From Prinsepia uniflora (Eukaryota > Streptophyta > Magnoliopsida > Rosales > Rosaceae), in NCBI GenBank assembly GCA_032719365.1, contig CM064863.1:67047583-67111582 (forward strand): a stretch of DNA of 64,000 nt, given 5' to 3'. Made by a program: the position numbers and the translations under genes. Below the pieces are notes generated by a model, which was not told the DNA's origin, did not search any database, and was given only the letters and a program-made list of their open reading frames with translations. Below, one piece after another: positions 11,796-24,142 of the stretch (within the stretch, counting starts at the first letter, position 1; each line of letters opens with the position of its first letter).

Positions 11796-14732
11796 TGACA
11801 GGACCGCCCCCGAAGGGACATTGATAACTTGCCCGGTCCTGCTCTTTTCTAGCAAGTCGACTGATGTTCCCAAATTACCCTCAGTACTTGCCAAACTAGG
11901 GATAGCCACACACGTACTCACTCATGCCTCCGCCTCTCGATAGCCTCAATCAACGCGCCACGACCTGGAGGGTCAATAAAAACACAAAAGGTGTGAGTGG
12001 ACAAAAATAATTCAGTTTATAAAACAGTTACAGAAAGTGTTTCTACCCTCCACGTAAAACCAATGCATGCATTCGAAAACCAGTAATGAAAATATTTACT
12101 CAACAAGCCATTAGGGCCTTAACCCAGAAACCATAACTCAAAAACAAATGTGGGAACTAAGCCCAAAACCGTAAAACCAAATTCCAATTCCAAGTGGGCC
12201 ATCGCCCAAACCATAACCATAAATAACATTTAAGAAAAACCTGTTTAAACCATCCTGGGCATCCCAGATGCCTAGCGTCCCAGACGCTCGATGTCCCGGA
12301 CGTCATATCTCACGGTATAAGCAACGAGCGCTACCCGGGGTCTCCTCGGGTCAATATCTCTGACATCCCAGATGTCTGACATCCCAGACGTCCAATCATA
12401 GCATTCCTGCTCCTGAATCATCATACGGTCCGGTAGCTCCGTATAATGACCCCTCGCAGGCAATGCACCGTGACTTCCCCAGTGTCCCAGACACCTGGAG
12501 GAGACCATCACATATCCTGGTATCAAGATGGTTTATGGAAAACAGTTTATCAATTATTTCAAAACATCTCAAGGGCCCTGCCCAGAATTTCCATAAAACC
12601 ATCACAAGTCCAAACATCTGATTTTCAAATCCAAAACCATTTATTCAAATCCATTTAGGGTCCCGGTCCTAAATCACATTTATAACCAACTGGGCCTCGT
12701 GCCCGATTTCGTAAATCAACTGGGCCCCTGACCCTATTATATAACTCAAATAGGTCTCAGCCTGATTTTGTAAATAACTGGGCCCCTGGCCTGATTTCAT
12801 AAAGCAATTGGGCCCCAAGCCCGATTACGTAACTCAATTGGACTCCAAGTCCGAGGTTTCCAAAACAATTGGGCCTCATGCCTGAGTTTATCTTTCCAAT
12901 TTCAAAACCATTTCATGAAATCATATCCAAAACCATAAGTATGGAAAATCAGTGTAAAACCGGAAAACTTCGATTTACGTGCAAGCACGTAAATTGCCTC
13001 GAAATGCGTGAAACCATATAATTCACCAATATCCAAATCAACATCATATAATCACCATCATAATCCATATAAAACAATTATGCATGCATAAGATTTATAA
13101 AAACCAAAGTCCACTCACACACCGTCCATAATGCTCGTTTTCGAGGTGCACGCGTTCCCGTAATTTCTGACATTTTCCAAGAATTCGGAATCATTCTTTA
13201 GTGTCACTAAGGACTCAAATAACAGCATACTAATTTCCCATAATTTTCCGGGAATTAAATGTTAATTAAAACGTAACATAGACCTTCGGACCCTCGAAAC
13301 AACATCGAAATGGTGTCCGATTAATTCAAAACCAACGCTAAAATGTTCGTTACATTGTATAGGACAAAAGTCGTGTTGAACTCACCTCGAGAATCGAGCC
13401 CACACGCCGCCATGAGTGTCTGCGCGTGAAACTCACGCACCTGCTACAGTGATGCTATAGTGTCACCATCTTTACCCGACTCCCTGCTAAACGGGTCCCA
13501 AACCCGCGACACGACCCAGTCCAATTTCCTGCAATTTCAGCTTAAATCTTTCAATTTGCCCTTTGATAACCTTCCACTATAACTTAATTTAGGTTCCAAA
13601 ATAATAATTACACTCAACTCTATCTGAATCGATCAATCCATCCGTGATCAACCAAACGGGTCAATCGTTGTAACTCACTCGGCTCAACTCCATTTTTAAA
13701 TTAGCTTAAACAGAAGCTTAATAGGACCTAAACAAACAATAAACCACAACCAATTTCACCAATCCTTACCTGGAAATAGTCGTCCTCAACCTTGAAAATT
13801 TCCAGAACTTGGGACTTTTGTTCTTGGCCAACCCCCGATCGATTCTCTTCAAAATTAATACGGTGGGACTCTAAATGGTCCCAGAAGACTGTTTCAATCC
13901 TTGGTTTGGTTCCTTTAGACTCACAAATCAAAATTCGATTTTCCTTCCAATTTCCCAGTTTTCTCCGAACTCTGTTCTCTCTCAAGCTCTCAGTCTTTCT
14001 TCTTCAGAAATGACTCTCTCTCACTCCCTATAACCGAAGCAGGCCTCACAGCAACCTAAGGAATCTCTCAGGCCTCTCTGGAATTTTGTTTCCCGCACAG
14101 AACCAAAATCAATTCAAAAGAATGGTACCCGTGCCTGGTTTCTGTTTCAGCCACACCTCCGTGTTTTCCACTGCCTCAAAGCCATTAAACAATCTCATGT
14201 CCAGCCACTAACAAGGTTAAACAAATCCTTGATCATATCACTCACGGCATGGGTGTTCAGTCCCTGTTTTCCATGGTTTTCAAACAGTACCCCCTGTAAA
14301 ATTACTATTTTGCCCTTCTACACAAAATTACCAAAATGCCTTTCTCTTTCTAGACCCGTAACTCATCCGTCCAATGTCCGTTTTCAGCGTGCCACCTGTC
14401 TACGGACTCAAGGCGTTGAGACCTACCTAACGGTCCTCGAATAGAGTGAAAAATAGTGGTCGATCAAAAAGTCAACATTCCCCCCCCTTCGTCCTAATTA
14501 AAAAAATGCCCTTGAACTTCCGAACGTCATAACTTCCTCCTCGAATGTCAGAATCGGGCGTGCCACCTGTCTATGAACTCGTGACGTCCCGAAATACGTC
14601 ACAGTCATCGGTCAAAGTCCGGTTGACTGCCCAAGCAAAAAGTCAACCGTTCACTCATTACCTAAGGGAAAAATCGTATTTTCCTTCACATTTTCCAAAT
14701 TTCCCTTTTTTTTGAACGTCCAGGTCGTTACA
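11796..14732 (-). mobile_element. Solo LTR nested in the 5' LTR, reverse orientation
   Basis: Read on the minus strand it runs from TGTAACGACCTGGACGTTC to GGTCCTGTCA. It is flanked by the exact target duplication TGATA at 11791-11795 and 14733-14737. No internal region remains, so two LTRs of this insertion recombined. It holds a degenerate tandem array at 12656-12890. Length is 2,937 bp, typical for the large LTRs in this window. Confidence 0.88.
12656..12890. repeat. LTR-internal tandem array with GGGCC/GGCCC stems
   Basis: Units of about 40 bp carry a short near-palindrome of the form GGGCCYN(2-5)RGCCC (for example ACTGGGCCTCGTGCCCGATT) separated by AT-rich spacers. Six to seven units are visible. 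Comparable arrays lie in the LTR at 33637 (35340-35720). Confidence 0.6.
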
Positions 14733-15178
14733 TGATATATATGATATATGATATGTGATGTGTACAGCTTTTGGGATGAGTCCCTATGGATTTGGGCAGT
14801 GGCCCGTATGGTTGGTTCTTTATAGTTCTTTCAGTTATGGTTTTGGGCTTAGTTCCCACATATGGTTCTTTTGGATTAAATGGTTTTCTAATGCATGCAT
14901 GCTTTTTAGTGAAAGGTACAAATGTTCTTATGAAATGTTTTTATAAACTCTTTGTTTTGTCCACTCACAGCTTTTAATGTTTTGACTGCCCTTCAGGTTG
15001 ACAGTGGATGTGGACTGTAGCAGAGACCGAGATATCACATACCTCCTCCGGATCCTGGCGAACTCTGATAGCCCAAGAGGGCAAAGGTTGGAAATTTCCC
15101 TTGTCTGACACTTCGTGTTAGACAGGAGCAAGGTCGTCCCACGTTAATTTCGGGGGGATTGGGACGAGTCCTGTCAGC

Positions 15179-15193
15179 TTGGTATTAGAGCAC
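15179..15193 (+). other. Primer-binding site of the LARD (tRNA-Met type)
   Basis: TTGGTATTAGAGCAC starts two bases after the 5' LTR end. It differs little from the TGGTATCAGAGC sequence complementary to plant initiator tRNA-Met that primes minus-strand DNA in many plant LTR elements. Confidence 0.75.
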
Positions 15194-18138
15194 GGTTTGC
15201 TCTTACGGTGCGCACATGTCAAAAATGTGATGTCTCAATGGGCTACAGTTCATTATCAACCTGATAGTTAGGATGCCGGTTCGATAGTTAGTATGTTTGA
15301 ATCGTGGAACATCTTGGTTCGGTATTTGAACGGGGTTGCCATAGTTCTGTCGAGGTTGGTAGTGTGGGACCCTACAGAAGGATGAACGAAACAGTACTTT
15401 AGAGTTGTGATCATGTGACGGTTAGTTGGGATCGTCTTACACGATGTCGTAGGATCGATTTTGACGATTGGTTAGGAATTGTGACCATTAGATGGTCAGG
15501 TTTTGTTGAGTTAGATAGATATGCTGCTAGGAGTAGCCGGGTTCGAGGAAACCCTAGTTGGATTGACGGTAGGATTGGATTGACGTCCTTGCGATGTTGG
15601 GACCGCGTGGTCTGTCAAATCGTGGATTATACTACTTTCTGCAGTTGGGTTCAGAGGAACCCTAGGTAGTGATCGTGGAACCCTAAAGTAGGGTGTATGG
15701 TTCGGAAAGGTGAGTTGGCGAGTGGTTTGACTTTGACTACTTTTCGGAGTCGAGACCGTCAGTTGGTCTAGTCATGTCAGCTTTAGTGATGGGACTACAC
15801 TTCGCAGTCGAGGTTATAGTGATCGGTTAGACCTAGTTGGTTGTTGTACTACTTAGTTGTGTTGGATAGTTGGTTCAACTAAGGTCATGGGTGACTTGGT
15901 AGACGACATTGGTCGAGTCGAGTTACGACTGGCTAGAGTTTGGTTGGACAGGTTACGAGGGTTGGTACTTGTCGGGGAATCCCAGAGCGGGGATACGGAG
16001 TAGTCAGTACGAGAGGTTGATTCCGTTGGATGCGGAGTCTTGATTGTGATGTCTGGTGGTTGGGTCTGCACGAGCCTGTGGCAGGCACTACTACCGAGAG
16101 TGGTTGTAGTTACGGTTGTTGGGAATAGGGGACGTTCGGGGAACATTTCCTTTTCTCGTATGAGTTGTCGGGGTGACTGTACCCAGAGTTATTGGGTACG
16201 AGGGAGGAAAAGTTTCTCTAGCTTGAGCAGAGGTACGGGATCGTCATTCGGTATGAACGGAGATCCAGGGTTGTCTGTTTCGTACACTGGATGCTGATGC
16301 TGATGCTTGTGTGCTGGTGATGGTGACGGTGCTGGTACTAGTGCTGGTGCTAGTGCCGGTGATCGTGATGACGATGAGTCACGAGTCGGGATGTGGCTCG
16401 GTCGAGATGGGCATGTGTCCGTAACTAGTCTAAATGGGACACGTGGTTGAGGTCCGAGTGTGTTGGTTCCGATATGGTTGGAACTTCGTAATCGAGAGAG
16501 GTTGCAATTAAGGTTTCTCATTTTCTGCTTGGTGGCAGACGATGTTGGGTTACATGGCGTGGTGAGTGCAGCAAGTTTTGGTTGCATTCACGTAGGATGA
16601 ATTTTGATGTCATCGTGTTGGATAATCCTTGGTTTTTCCTAGGTGGACTGACAAGGACTGATACAAGGTAATTGGAGAGAACCCATAGCCTCGGCGTGTC
16701 TCGTCATTGACTGATCTGTTTAAATGTGGGAATTGGTTGAGGAGTGATGTGACTGACGAAGGATTCATGAGGGTGTAAGACCCTATGATCGGATCTCAGG
16801 TGGATTGTTAGCTGAGTGAGCTTGTGGGGATCCTAGGTGGATTGAGATTGTAAATGTTAAGGACTAGGATCGCGATGTGGATCGGTATTGTGATGTTGTG
16901 AACTTTGGGCATCGTGACGATCGAGGATTGTGACGTTTATGGTCGAGTGATGGATCTAGTTCGTGATCTTGATAATCCAGATAGGTGAAGAGTTTATAGC
17001 TCTTACTTGGATGTTTGAGTTGAGGATGATGGGACTGAATTTCTTTTCGAGGTAAATCCCGTACGGTATATTACTCGGGCGAGTAAGTGTCCGACGAGGT
17101 CGGATTTAGCCAGCATTAGAGGTGTGAATGTTGGGATTGACTTCCCTATGAAGTCAATCAAATGTAATGTGTTAATCGCTGAGCAGGTAACCGATAGGTT
17201 CAGAATTGGTGTGTCTCGGTAGACGAGAACGAGATTTCAGGTTTTGGAATTGGATTTCAGAATGACGATTCGGGATTCGATTTTGGAATTTGAAAGTGAA
17301 TTTCTGGATTTTGGTTCGGAATGGTTATTCCGATTGCTAGCTTAAGGAATGATGATTTCGGATTTGGATTTGGAAATGGATGTTGAGTTGGTGTTTTGAT
17401 CTGTCTAGTCCTGGATTGGGCAGATGGACTCCAAAATTGAAACGTGATTAGCTACGACCTAGGTTGTCGTCGTTGATGTTGTAGTGGACTAGTTGATGGA
17501 TAGATGTACGTACCTTGTATGTTGTTCAAGGTACGATACGGGGTAGGCTGTGGTGCCTGGTGACCGCGTATAGATTATGCCAGGGGTACGTGGTGAACGT
17601 GCTGGTAGTCGGCTTAGTTCCGATACCATTGGATTAGTCGAGGATGTGGATTGGACATTGGATACTGTGCACTGGGTCATGGTGTTTCTGATGAGTCCAG
17701 TTGTATGCAAGTCGAGCGAGGTGACGGAAGTGTTTACTCAAGTTGAGTAAATTGGTGGTCGGTGTAACCACAAGTGAGTATAGTGTCAGTTTTCGATTGG
17801 CGACTGTCAAGTGGTGACAGTTTGTCGGATCTTTTATGGATCGGTTAGTGAGATTTGGTGACTCCCTGTGGGAGCAGATAGCAGGATAGATTGGTGATTG
17901 AGCAAGGAAACCTTTGAGTTGTCTGTGTCAACAAAATGGTAGATTTGACAAGTAGTGTCAATTCAGAACGTGTGGTTTATGTCATTCGACGTGGTCGAGT
18001 GTAGTCGATACGACGTGAGTACTAGTGGTACGTCTGGTTGTAGACAAGTATTGTATTGGCTATTGGGTGCTAGGGTACACATGAGATAAGATCAAATTAT
18101 TCCACTAGGTGGTTGTGGAATCAGGATAGTTGGAATTT

Positions 18139-18226
18139 CGAGAACGAAACTAATTAAGGAGGGAATAACGGTTGGAATTAGGTCGGATGGAATTTCGAGG
18201 ACGAAATTAATTAAGGAGGGAAGGTT
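18139..18226 (+). repeat. Duplicated polypurine-tract block
   Basis: TGGAATTTCGAGAACGAAAC and TGGAATTTCGAGGACGAAAT each precede TAATTAAGGAGGGAA; the second copy directly abuts the 3' LTR. The purine tract primes plus-strand DNA synthesis, and only the copy next to the LTR can define its present edge. The repeat unit is about 48 bp. Confidence 0.75.
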
Positions 18227-20626
18227 GTAATGATCCGTCCCGAATTCTGGGATTAGATTAGTGACTAATCGTGATTAGTGAGGTTAATCGGTGATTAGTG
18301 GGGTACTTTCGGACGAACGATGCAAAATGACAGTTTTGCCCTTGGGTGTGGGCAAAATGTTGACTTTTGTTCAGGCGGTCAAATTGGCTTTTGGCCAATG
18401 ATTGTGACGTAGTTAAGGACGTCACGAGTTCATAGACAGGTAGCACGTTCAATTCCGACGTTCGAGGAAAAAGTTATGACGTTCGGAAGTTCAAGGGTAT
18501 TTTGGTAATTTAGGCTAAAAGGGCCAAATAGTTGACTTTTGACTTGGGAGGTCCGATGGCCGAGAGCCAAGGACTGTTACATAGATCGGGACGATACGAA
18601 TCCGTAGACAGGTGGCACGCTGAAATCGGAGTTCGAACGTGAAATTTATGGGTCACGGAAGTTCGGTTTTACTATGCACGTACTTTGAGACGATGATGAG
18701 GTGGCTTATTCTGATTGGGCAGATATTTTGGTGGGACCAATGGATGAGTGACAAGTGTCACTCATCCCATTGGCCCAAACCCCTAATTTGTGGATCTACA
18801 TAATTAAATATTATTATAATTATTATTTTATAATTAATTCACTCATCCTTTCATCTCAGCCCTCCATCTCTTATCTAATCTATTTATCTCACCGTCCATC
18901 TCCCCTTCCCTCTCATCTGATTATCATCTCCTCACTTCCTCTTCAAACAACCCGATCACCCTCCATCATTTTCTCTCAAAAACAAATGCACAAGCCTACC
19001 TCCCCACATCTCAACCATCTTTGTACTGACTGTGAGAGACTGAGAGGGAGGTCATGAGTGAGATAGTGACGGCAGGAGGGTGGTCAGACCGCCAGGGACG
19101 GCGGAGGAACGGTGAACCGCACGGGTACCATTCCAAGCTCAAGCTCAAAATTTTGTTAGGGCACTGGGGAGCCATTTCTGGTGAATAGATGATGGTTGTG
19201 AGGCTCCTGTGATTCGAAGGGGATAAAAAACGACGGGTTTCGACGGCAGAGCAGAGCAGGCCGACGGCGGGAAACTGGGCAAAGTTCTTTGATGTTAAAG
19301 GTACTAACTTTGGCCCATTTTAGTGATTTTAAAATGATAGGAAGGCAGGAAATGAACGTAGGAAGAGATTAGAATGAAAATGAGATGAAACAGATCGAAA
19401 ATATGAAGGTTGGAATGACTGAACCGGTCGTGCCGGTCCGATTCGGTTCGAACCAGGTGGATCGGCCGGTTCACCTGAGGAAGGGGAAGATGAATAGTGC
19501 CCGTGCGTGGGCTTCACGTGCAGGAGCTTCTTAGGGCGCGTGAGCTCGCGTGGCCCACATTTTGGGGATGTGTTCAACATGTGAAATCATCTATTCGATG
19601 TAACGAACATTTTGGAACTGATTTCATGTCGATCGGACATCGTTTCGATAGGTTTCGAGGTGTCCAAAGATTTAGGATTGACTTTAAAATACTTAAAAAT
19701 TCAGGAAAATTACGGGGCTTTAGTGAGAGGTTAATATGGTAGTTAGTAATCCTCTTAAGTGATTTGGACAGGTTTGGGAGTCCCGGTGACGACGATTGGC
19801 TCGGGAGAGCCGTATGTCACGGATATCGAGGCGGTAGCTCGAACGGTCTGTGAGTGGACCTTATTTTCTAAATTGGTGCATGCATAAATGTTTATTATAT
19901 GTTTTTAATACTTGTTTGGTGATTCCATGAGTGCATTTGTGTTTGGTTACATATTGGCACATATTTCGAGGTTTCGGCCCTATATAGTGCCGATACGGGT
20001 CTGTACTTTCTTTGTTGGGTTCTATGAAATGGTTTTGGATTTTAAAAGGATAAAATCAGGCATGAGGCCCATTTGGTTTTGTCTCAGGCATGTGGCTCTA
20101 TTTATGACCTATGGGTCTGAATCGTGGTCGCGGCGAGTGCTATGTGCACGGCGACCAACGATACGACGCTCGCCTCCGGATTGGGATGTGTTCCTTCCGG
20201 AGAGGTCACGATGCACGATTCGTTGTCTGGCAGCCGAGGGAGGCTCGACTTCGGAGTGCTGACGGTTCAAGATATCGATCGGTGATGAGTGCACCATGAT
20301 CTTGTGGTGGTCGCGTCGGTTGATTCGTTCACAGCGACATACCAGGATTGAGGGAGGTCCTGGATGGATGGTTGCACGCATCACTATGATCGGAATCGTG
20401 ACTGGTCCTGAGATATCGGGCACGATTCTCAGTTAAGTCATGTGTTCAGGCACGAGACCCAGTTACTTTCCGTTTATGATTTCTGGTCGGGGACCCTAAA
20501 TGGATTTTCAGGTTCATGACGGTTTATGGGAACCGGCATGAACCCTTAAAAGGTTTTTATTGTTCATGACGGTTTATGAGGACCGGGCTTGAATCTGTTG
20601 AAAGTTTTTAAGGATGACTTCGTTAC

Positions 20627-20664
<38 letters not shown>

Positions 20665-21385
20665 TCATATACCTTCATTTACTTGAATTGTCTCCTCCGG
20701 GGAGGGTCGTTGGCCTGGGTGGACCTCGGAGTAGTCACGGAGCACTGACTGAGTGGAGTCGCCCCCGTTGGATTCCTTACTCTCAAGAAGGCTTGTATCA
20801 TAACCTCAGGGAGAGTCATTGGTCTACGGACATTGATCTTGGATCCTGAGAGACTTGGGTTTGAGACTCCGGGTAACACGTGCGTAGCTTTGGAAACCGT
20901 GACATGATTGGTTGTGTGATTATATGCATATATGTGATATGTGATATATATGATATATGATATGTAATGTGTACAAGTTTTGGGATGAGTCCTGTATGGA
21001 TTTGGGCAGTGGCCCGTATGGTTGGTTCTTTATGGTTCTTTCGGTTATGATTTTGGGCTTAGTTCCCACATATGGTTCTTTTGGATTAAATGGTTTCGAA
21101 TGCATGCATACTTTTTAGTGAATGGTACAAATGTTCTTATGAAATGTTTTTATAAACTCTTTGTTTTTTCCACTCACGGTTTTTAATGTTTTGACTACCC
21201 TTCAGGTTGACAGCGGATGTGGACTGTAGCAGAGACCGAGATATCACATACCTCCTTCAGATCCTGGCGTACTCTGATAGCCCGAGAGAGCGAAGGTTGG
21301 AAATTTCCCTTATCTGACACTTCGTGTCAGACGGGAGCAGGGTCGTCCCGCGTTAATTCCGGGGGGATTGGGACGGGTCCTGTCA
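18227..21385 (+). repeat. 3' LTR of the LARD
   Basis: It starts TGTAATGATCCGTCCCGAAT, ends GGGTCCTGTCA and is followed by the target duplication ATTAT. It matches the 5' LTR over both its halves and keeps the 1,043 bp (19463-20505) missing there. AT dinucleotide runs at 20627-20664 match a shorter run at 11490-11516 in the 5' LTR. Confidence 0.88.
20627..20664. repeat. (AT)n microsatellite in LTR
   Basis: Twelve AT units, then GT, then about six more. The 5' LTR has a shorter equivalent, so the length changed after insertion. Confidence 0.8.
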
Positions 21386-21390
21386 ATTAT

Positions 21391-22183
21391 CCTTGCCTAT
21401 TGTTTAAATGGCGTATTAGACTGGGACAGTATTTGAGTTAAGGGAGGCATGAGTAAAGGAGGGAACCTATGGAAGCGTACCAGCATGAGGCACCAAGGCT
21501 GTGAAACAAGACACGGAATTGTGGAGGCATATACTGGTAATTAATCCACCAAAAATCGGCCAAAACTGCCACCATCATATGTTCAATAATGTCAAGATTT
21601 TACTAGACTATTAAATTATTTGTAAACAAAAGAGTTCACCTCGCCATACCTTCCATGCTACCAATTGAACAGAAGGGTAGTCCTTTCGAATTTTACCCTT
21701 GACTAAATTCCATGTTCACACCATCCTTTTGGGAAGGAAAGGAATGCACTTCATAAACATGGGGAAACTAGAGCTTTGTTTCAAGGCAGGATTCTCTAGA
21801 ATAAATCCGGGGCAGGGGAAGTTTTGCAGCCTCTATGGTTCTAAAACCAAAAAACTCCAATCAATTTTCCTATGCACTTAGTATACACAGTAGACACAAT
21901 GACTGAGTATAGTGTAACAAAATAGTACTAAAGCACCAAAGAAAATAAAAAACATAAAAGGAAAAGGAAAGAGAGAAATCAAGCAAGTCCCACCCAAGCC
22001 ATCATACTAACACAACTAAATCGATGCAATATTAAAGATTAATGCATACCAGATATCATACACATACAAGACGGATCAATATGTTTATGCCGGAGATAAG
22101 TGCATACTTTCAATCACCAAGCCGTAGTATGTCATGAATAGAATGTTATTCCAAGGAGAAGTAGTCAATTGTTCCAGCAAAAC
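21391..22183. other. Intergenic sequence without recognised gene
   Basis: No protein family was recognised in any frame. The longest frames are under 65 codons. This is the DNA that joined directly to 10132 before the large insertion, so it may hold intron or flank of the kinesin fragment, but no kinesin motif was seen. Confidence 0.4.
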
Positions 22184-23394
22184 CTAACATTTGAAAATTT
22201 TATCCAGCAATAGCCGACGCAACATTTTACCCAGTTCAACAACTTTGAATCTGTTAAGCACCAACGGTTCATCAGTTGAGCTTATCTTAGTGGCTTTCTG
22301 TATGATAGTTGTGTATCCGTTTTCAGTGTCCGGCACAAACTCAGCTCTATAGCTCACATCCCATCCGACTGCACAGAGCTCCCACACAATGGTGCACTTC
22401 TGCAATGTATCAAAATCCAATTAATTAAATAAACTTTCGTTCATCATCAAACATACATGAACAATAGATAGCAATTTAGCATGTAGGGAGTCAACACATA
22501 GAACTAAAAATAAGAATTGTAATCAAACATCAATGAATAAGCCGTGAATAATAATTTAGCAGTTGTAATGCGTACATTTATAGTCAGCCAAGGAAAAAAA
22601 AATTGCAATCAAACCTCATAAATTATAATCTCCACAGTTTGTTTTGTTGCCGGTTTAATAGTAACATCCACGACTGGATCTGCAATGGTGAATTCCGGGT
22701 TACAGTCACAGTAACCCACACTCAAGCCACCATATTGAATTGGAACATGCTCTGGAGAAATATACCTTCAGTTCATATTTAACTGAAATTCCAAGTTAAA
22801 CCAAGTATATATCAAAAACCACCTGATATACATCAACAGATAGACCGATTTTTACTAACTTATTGTGTAAAATGCTAGATACCACCAAGGAGCATTGATA
22901 AACACCTTAATTGAAATAACCAGAACCAAACAAAAACACATCAAAATTAACACAAAATGTATGCTATATGTAATTGTATATATCAAATTAAACCAATTAA
23001 TAATTTGAGACAGAGATCGCAAATATCCAAAAATAAATACTAATTTAAGTACCTGTTTGGAAACAAATTCGGGATAATTGTCCTAAAGCAACTGAAGGGC
23101 CTGTCTGGTGGCAATCCTAAGCTCCTTCTTGGCAGGGCCTGGAGAATTCTTAAGATCATTAATCTGAAAGATGGTAGATACACCACCAGGATTGAAATCA
23201 AGCTTCCCAATGCTCTTCTCTAAGAACTGAACCCGCCGTCGAAGAAACTTGGTCCACTTTTCTTCATCCATAATCGTTTTCTGATACAACTCTTTGTTCT
23301 GAAACTCCCCAAACACATTGTAACACACAACATGACCCTCCCTGTAATATCCATGCATAAACACAACTTTCTCCAAATCATCACCAAGATCCTC

Positions 23395-23716
23395 TGTCAC
23401 GACCCTACCCATCTAGCACAATATTATCCGCTTTAGGCCCAACCCTCACCGTTTTGTTCTCGGGAGCTCACGTGCAACTTCCCAGTAGGTCACCCATCCT
23501 AAAATTGCACCAGCCTCAACTCGCTTAACTTTAGAGTTCTCAAGGAATCCGAAGCTAGTGAGCTTCCAGGAGGCATTGTGTTAGAGAGATACGTGCCCAC
23601 ACATATAAAGCACTTCACATTTCCCTCCCCGAGCAATGTGGGATTGTTCACCGATCTTGCCTTTCCAAGCTCACGGGTCTTGCTCACCGTTCTTGCTTCC
23701 ATGAACAAGTCTTACA
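23395..23716 (-). repeat. Cassandra LTR (3' LTR in element direction)
   Basis: On the minus strand it starts TGTAAGACTTG and ends CGTGACA. The 5S-like part is at about 23465-23560 (plus-strand coordinates), with box C-like GGATGGGTGACCTACTGGG. Length is 322 bp, normal for Cassandra. Confidence 0.85.
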
Positions 23717-23785
23717 ATCCACCCCCTTGGGGCCCAACGTCCTTACTGGCACACTTCCGGTCAGGGTTCGGCTTTGATACCATTC

Positions 23786-24142
23786 TATCACGACCCTATC
23801 CATCTAGTACAATATTGTCAGCTTTGGGCTCAGCCCTCACGGTTTTGTTCTCAGGAGCTCACGTGCAACTTCCCAGTAGGTCACTCATCTTGGGATTGTA
23901 CCAGCCTCAACTCGCTTTACTTTGGAGTTCCCAAGGAATCCAAAGCTAGTGAACTCCCAAGAGGCATCTTGTTAGATAGATATGTACCTATACATATAAG
24001 ACACTTTACCTTTCCTTCCTCAAGCGATGTGGGAGTGTTCACCGTTCTTGCCTTTCCAAGATCACGGGTCTTGCTCACCTTTCTTGCTTCTCAAGCTCAC
24101 GGGTCTTACTCACCGTTCTTGCTTCTAAAACCGGGTCTTACA
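23786..24142 (-). repeat. Cassandra LTR (5' LTR in element direction)
   Basis: On the minus strand it starts TGTAAGACCCGG and ends CGTGATA, so the terminal CA is mutated to TA. It carries an extra repeat of the CGTGAGCTTG/AAGCAAGAA module compared with the other LTR, explaining the 357-bp length. The 5S-like stretch lies at about 23855-23950. Confidence 0.85.

Larger units (their letters stand above)
10138..15176 (+). repeat. 5' LTR of the LARD (interrupted by nested LTR)
   Basis: It starts TGTAACGACCTGTCCCGAAT and ends CCTGTCA immediately before the primer site. Removing the nested LTR and its duplicated TGATA leaves 2,097 bp. The 3' LTR is 3,159 bp; the gap is explained by a 1,043-bp deletion after 11370, between two TGGAT words that are still both present in the 3' LTR. 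It would serve as promoter for the element. Confidence 0.85.
15177..18226 (+). mobile_element. Internal region of the LARD, no coding sequence
   Basis: About 3 kb lie between the LTRs. No frame shows a gag domain, CCHC knuckle, protease, reverse transcriptase, RNase H or integrase motif. A low-complexity GCTGAT/GCTGGT run sits at 16288-16380. The longest open frames are on the opposite strand and composition-driven (a Pro/Ala/Ser/His-rich one at 16189-16587). The last part is related to 1-658. Confidence 0.75.
10138..21385 (+). mobile_element. Complete non-autonomous LTR retrotransposon (LARD-like, Ty3/Tekay-related)
   Basis: The element is bounded by the 5-bp target duplication ATTAT at 10133-10137 and 21386-21390. 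Both LTRs begin TGTAA and end TCCTGTCA. A primer site TTGGTATTAGAGCAC follows the 5' LTR and an AAGGAGGGAAGG purine tract precedes the 3' LTR. The internal part (15177-18226) has no gag or pol. Its 5' LTR carries a nested, oppositely oriented solo LTR (11796-14732) and a deletion of about 1 kb relative to the 3' LTR. Primer and purine-tract contexts match the Tekay-type element at 55475, so I infer mobilisation in trans by such enzymes. Confidence 0.88.
23395..24142 (-). mobile_element. Cassandra TRIM retrotransposon with 5S rRNA-like LTRs
   Basis: Two LTRs (23395-23716 and 23786-24142) flank a 69-bp internal segment. That segment holds the minus-strand primer site (TGGTATCAAAGC, plus-strand 23771-23782) and a purine tract next to the lower LTR (CCACCCCCTTGGGGCCC on the plus strand). 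The exact target duplication TCCTC lies at 23390-23394 and 24143-24147. Each LTR contains 5S rRNA-like sequence on the minus strand (GTTAAGCGAGTTGAGGCTGG, GGATGGGTGACCTACTGGGA), the hallmark of Cassandra. The element has no genes and depends on other elements' enzymes. It interrupts the PATELLIN coding exon exactly between two halves of a Asp codon region (VDED/LGDD). Confidence 0.92.

Noticed and set aside
16189..16587. 132-residue Pro/Ala/Ser-rich minus-strand ORF in the LARD
   Set aside because: It is driven by a low-complexity GCTGGT/GATGCTGAT run and antisense to the element; no homologous motif is seen.
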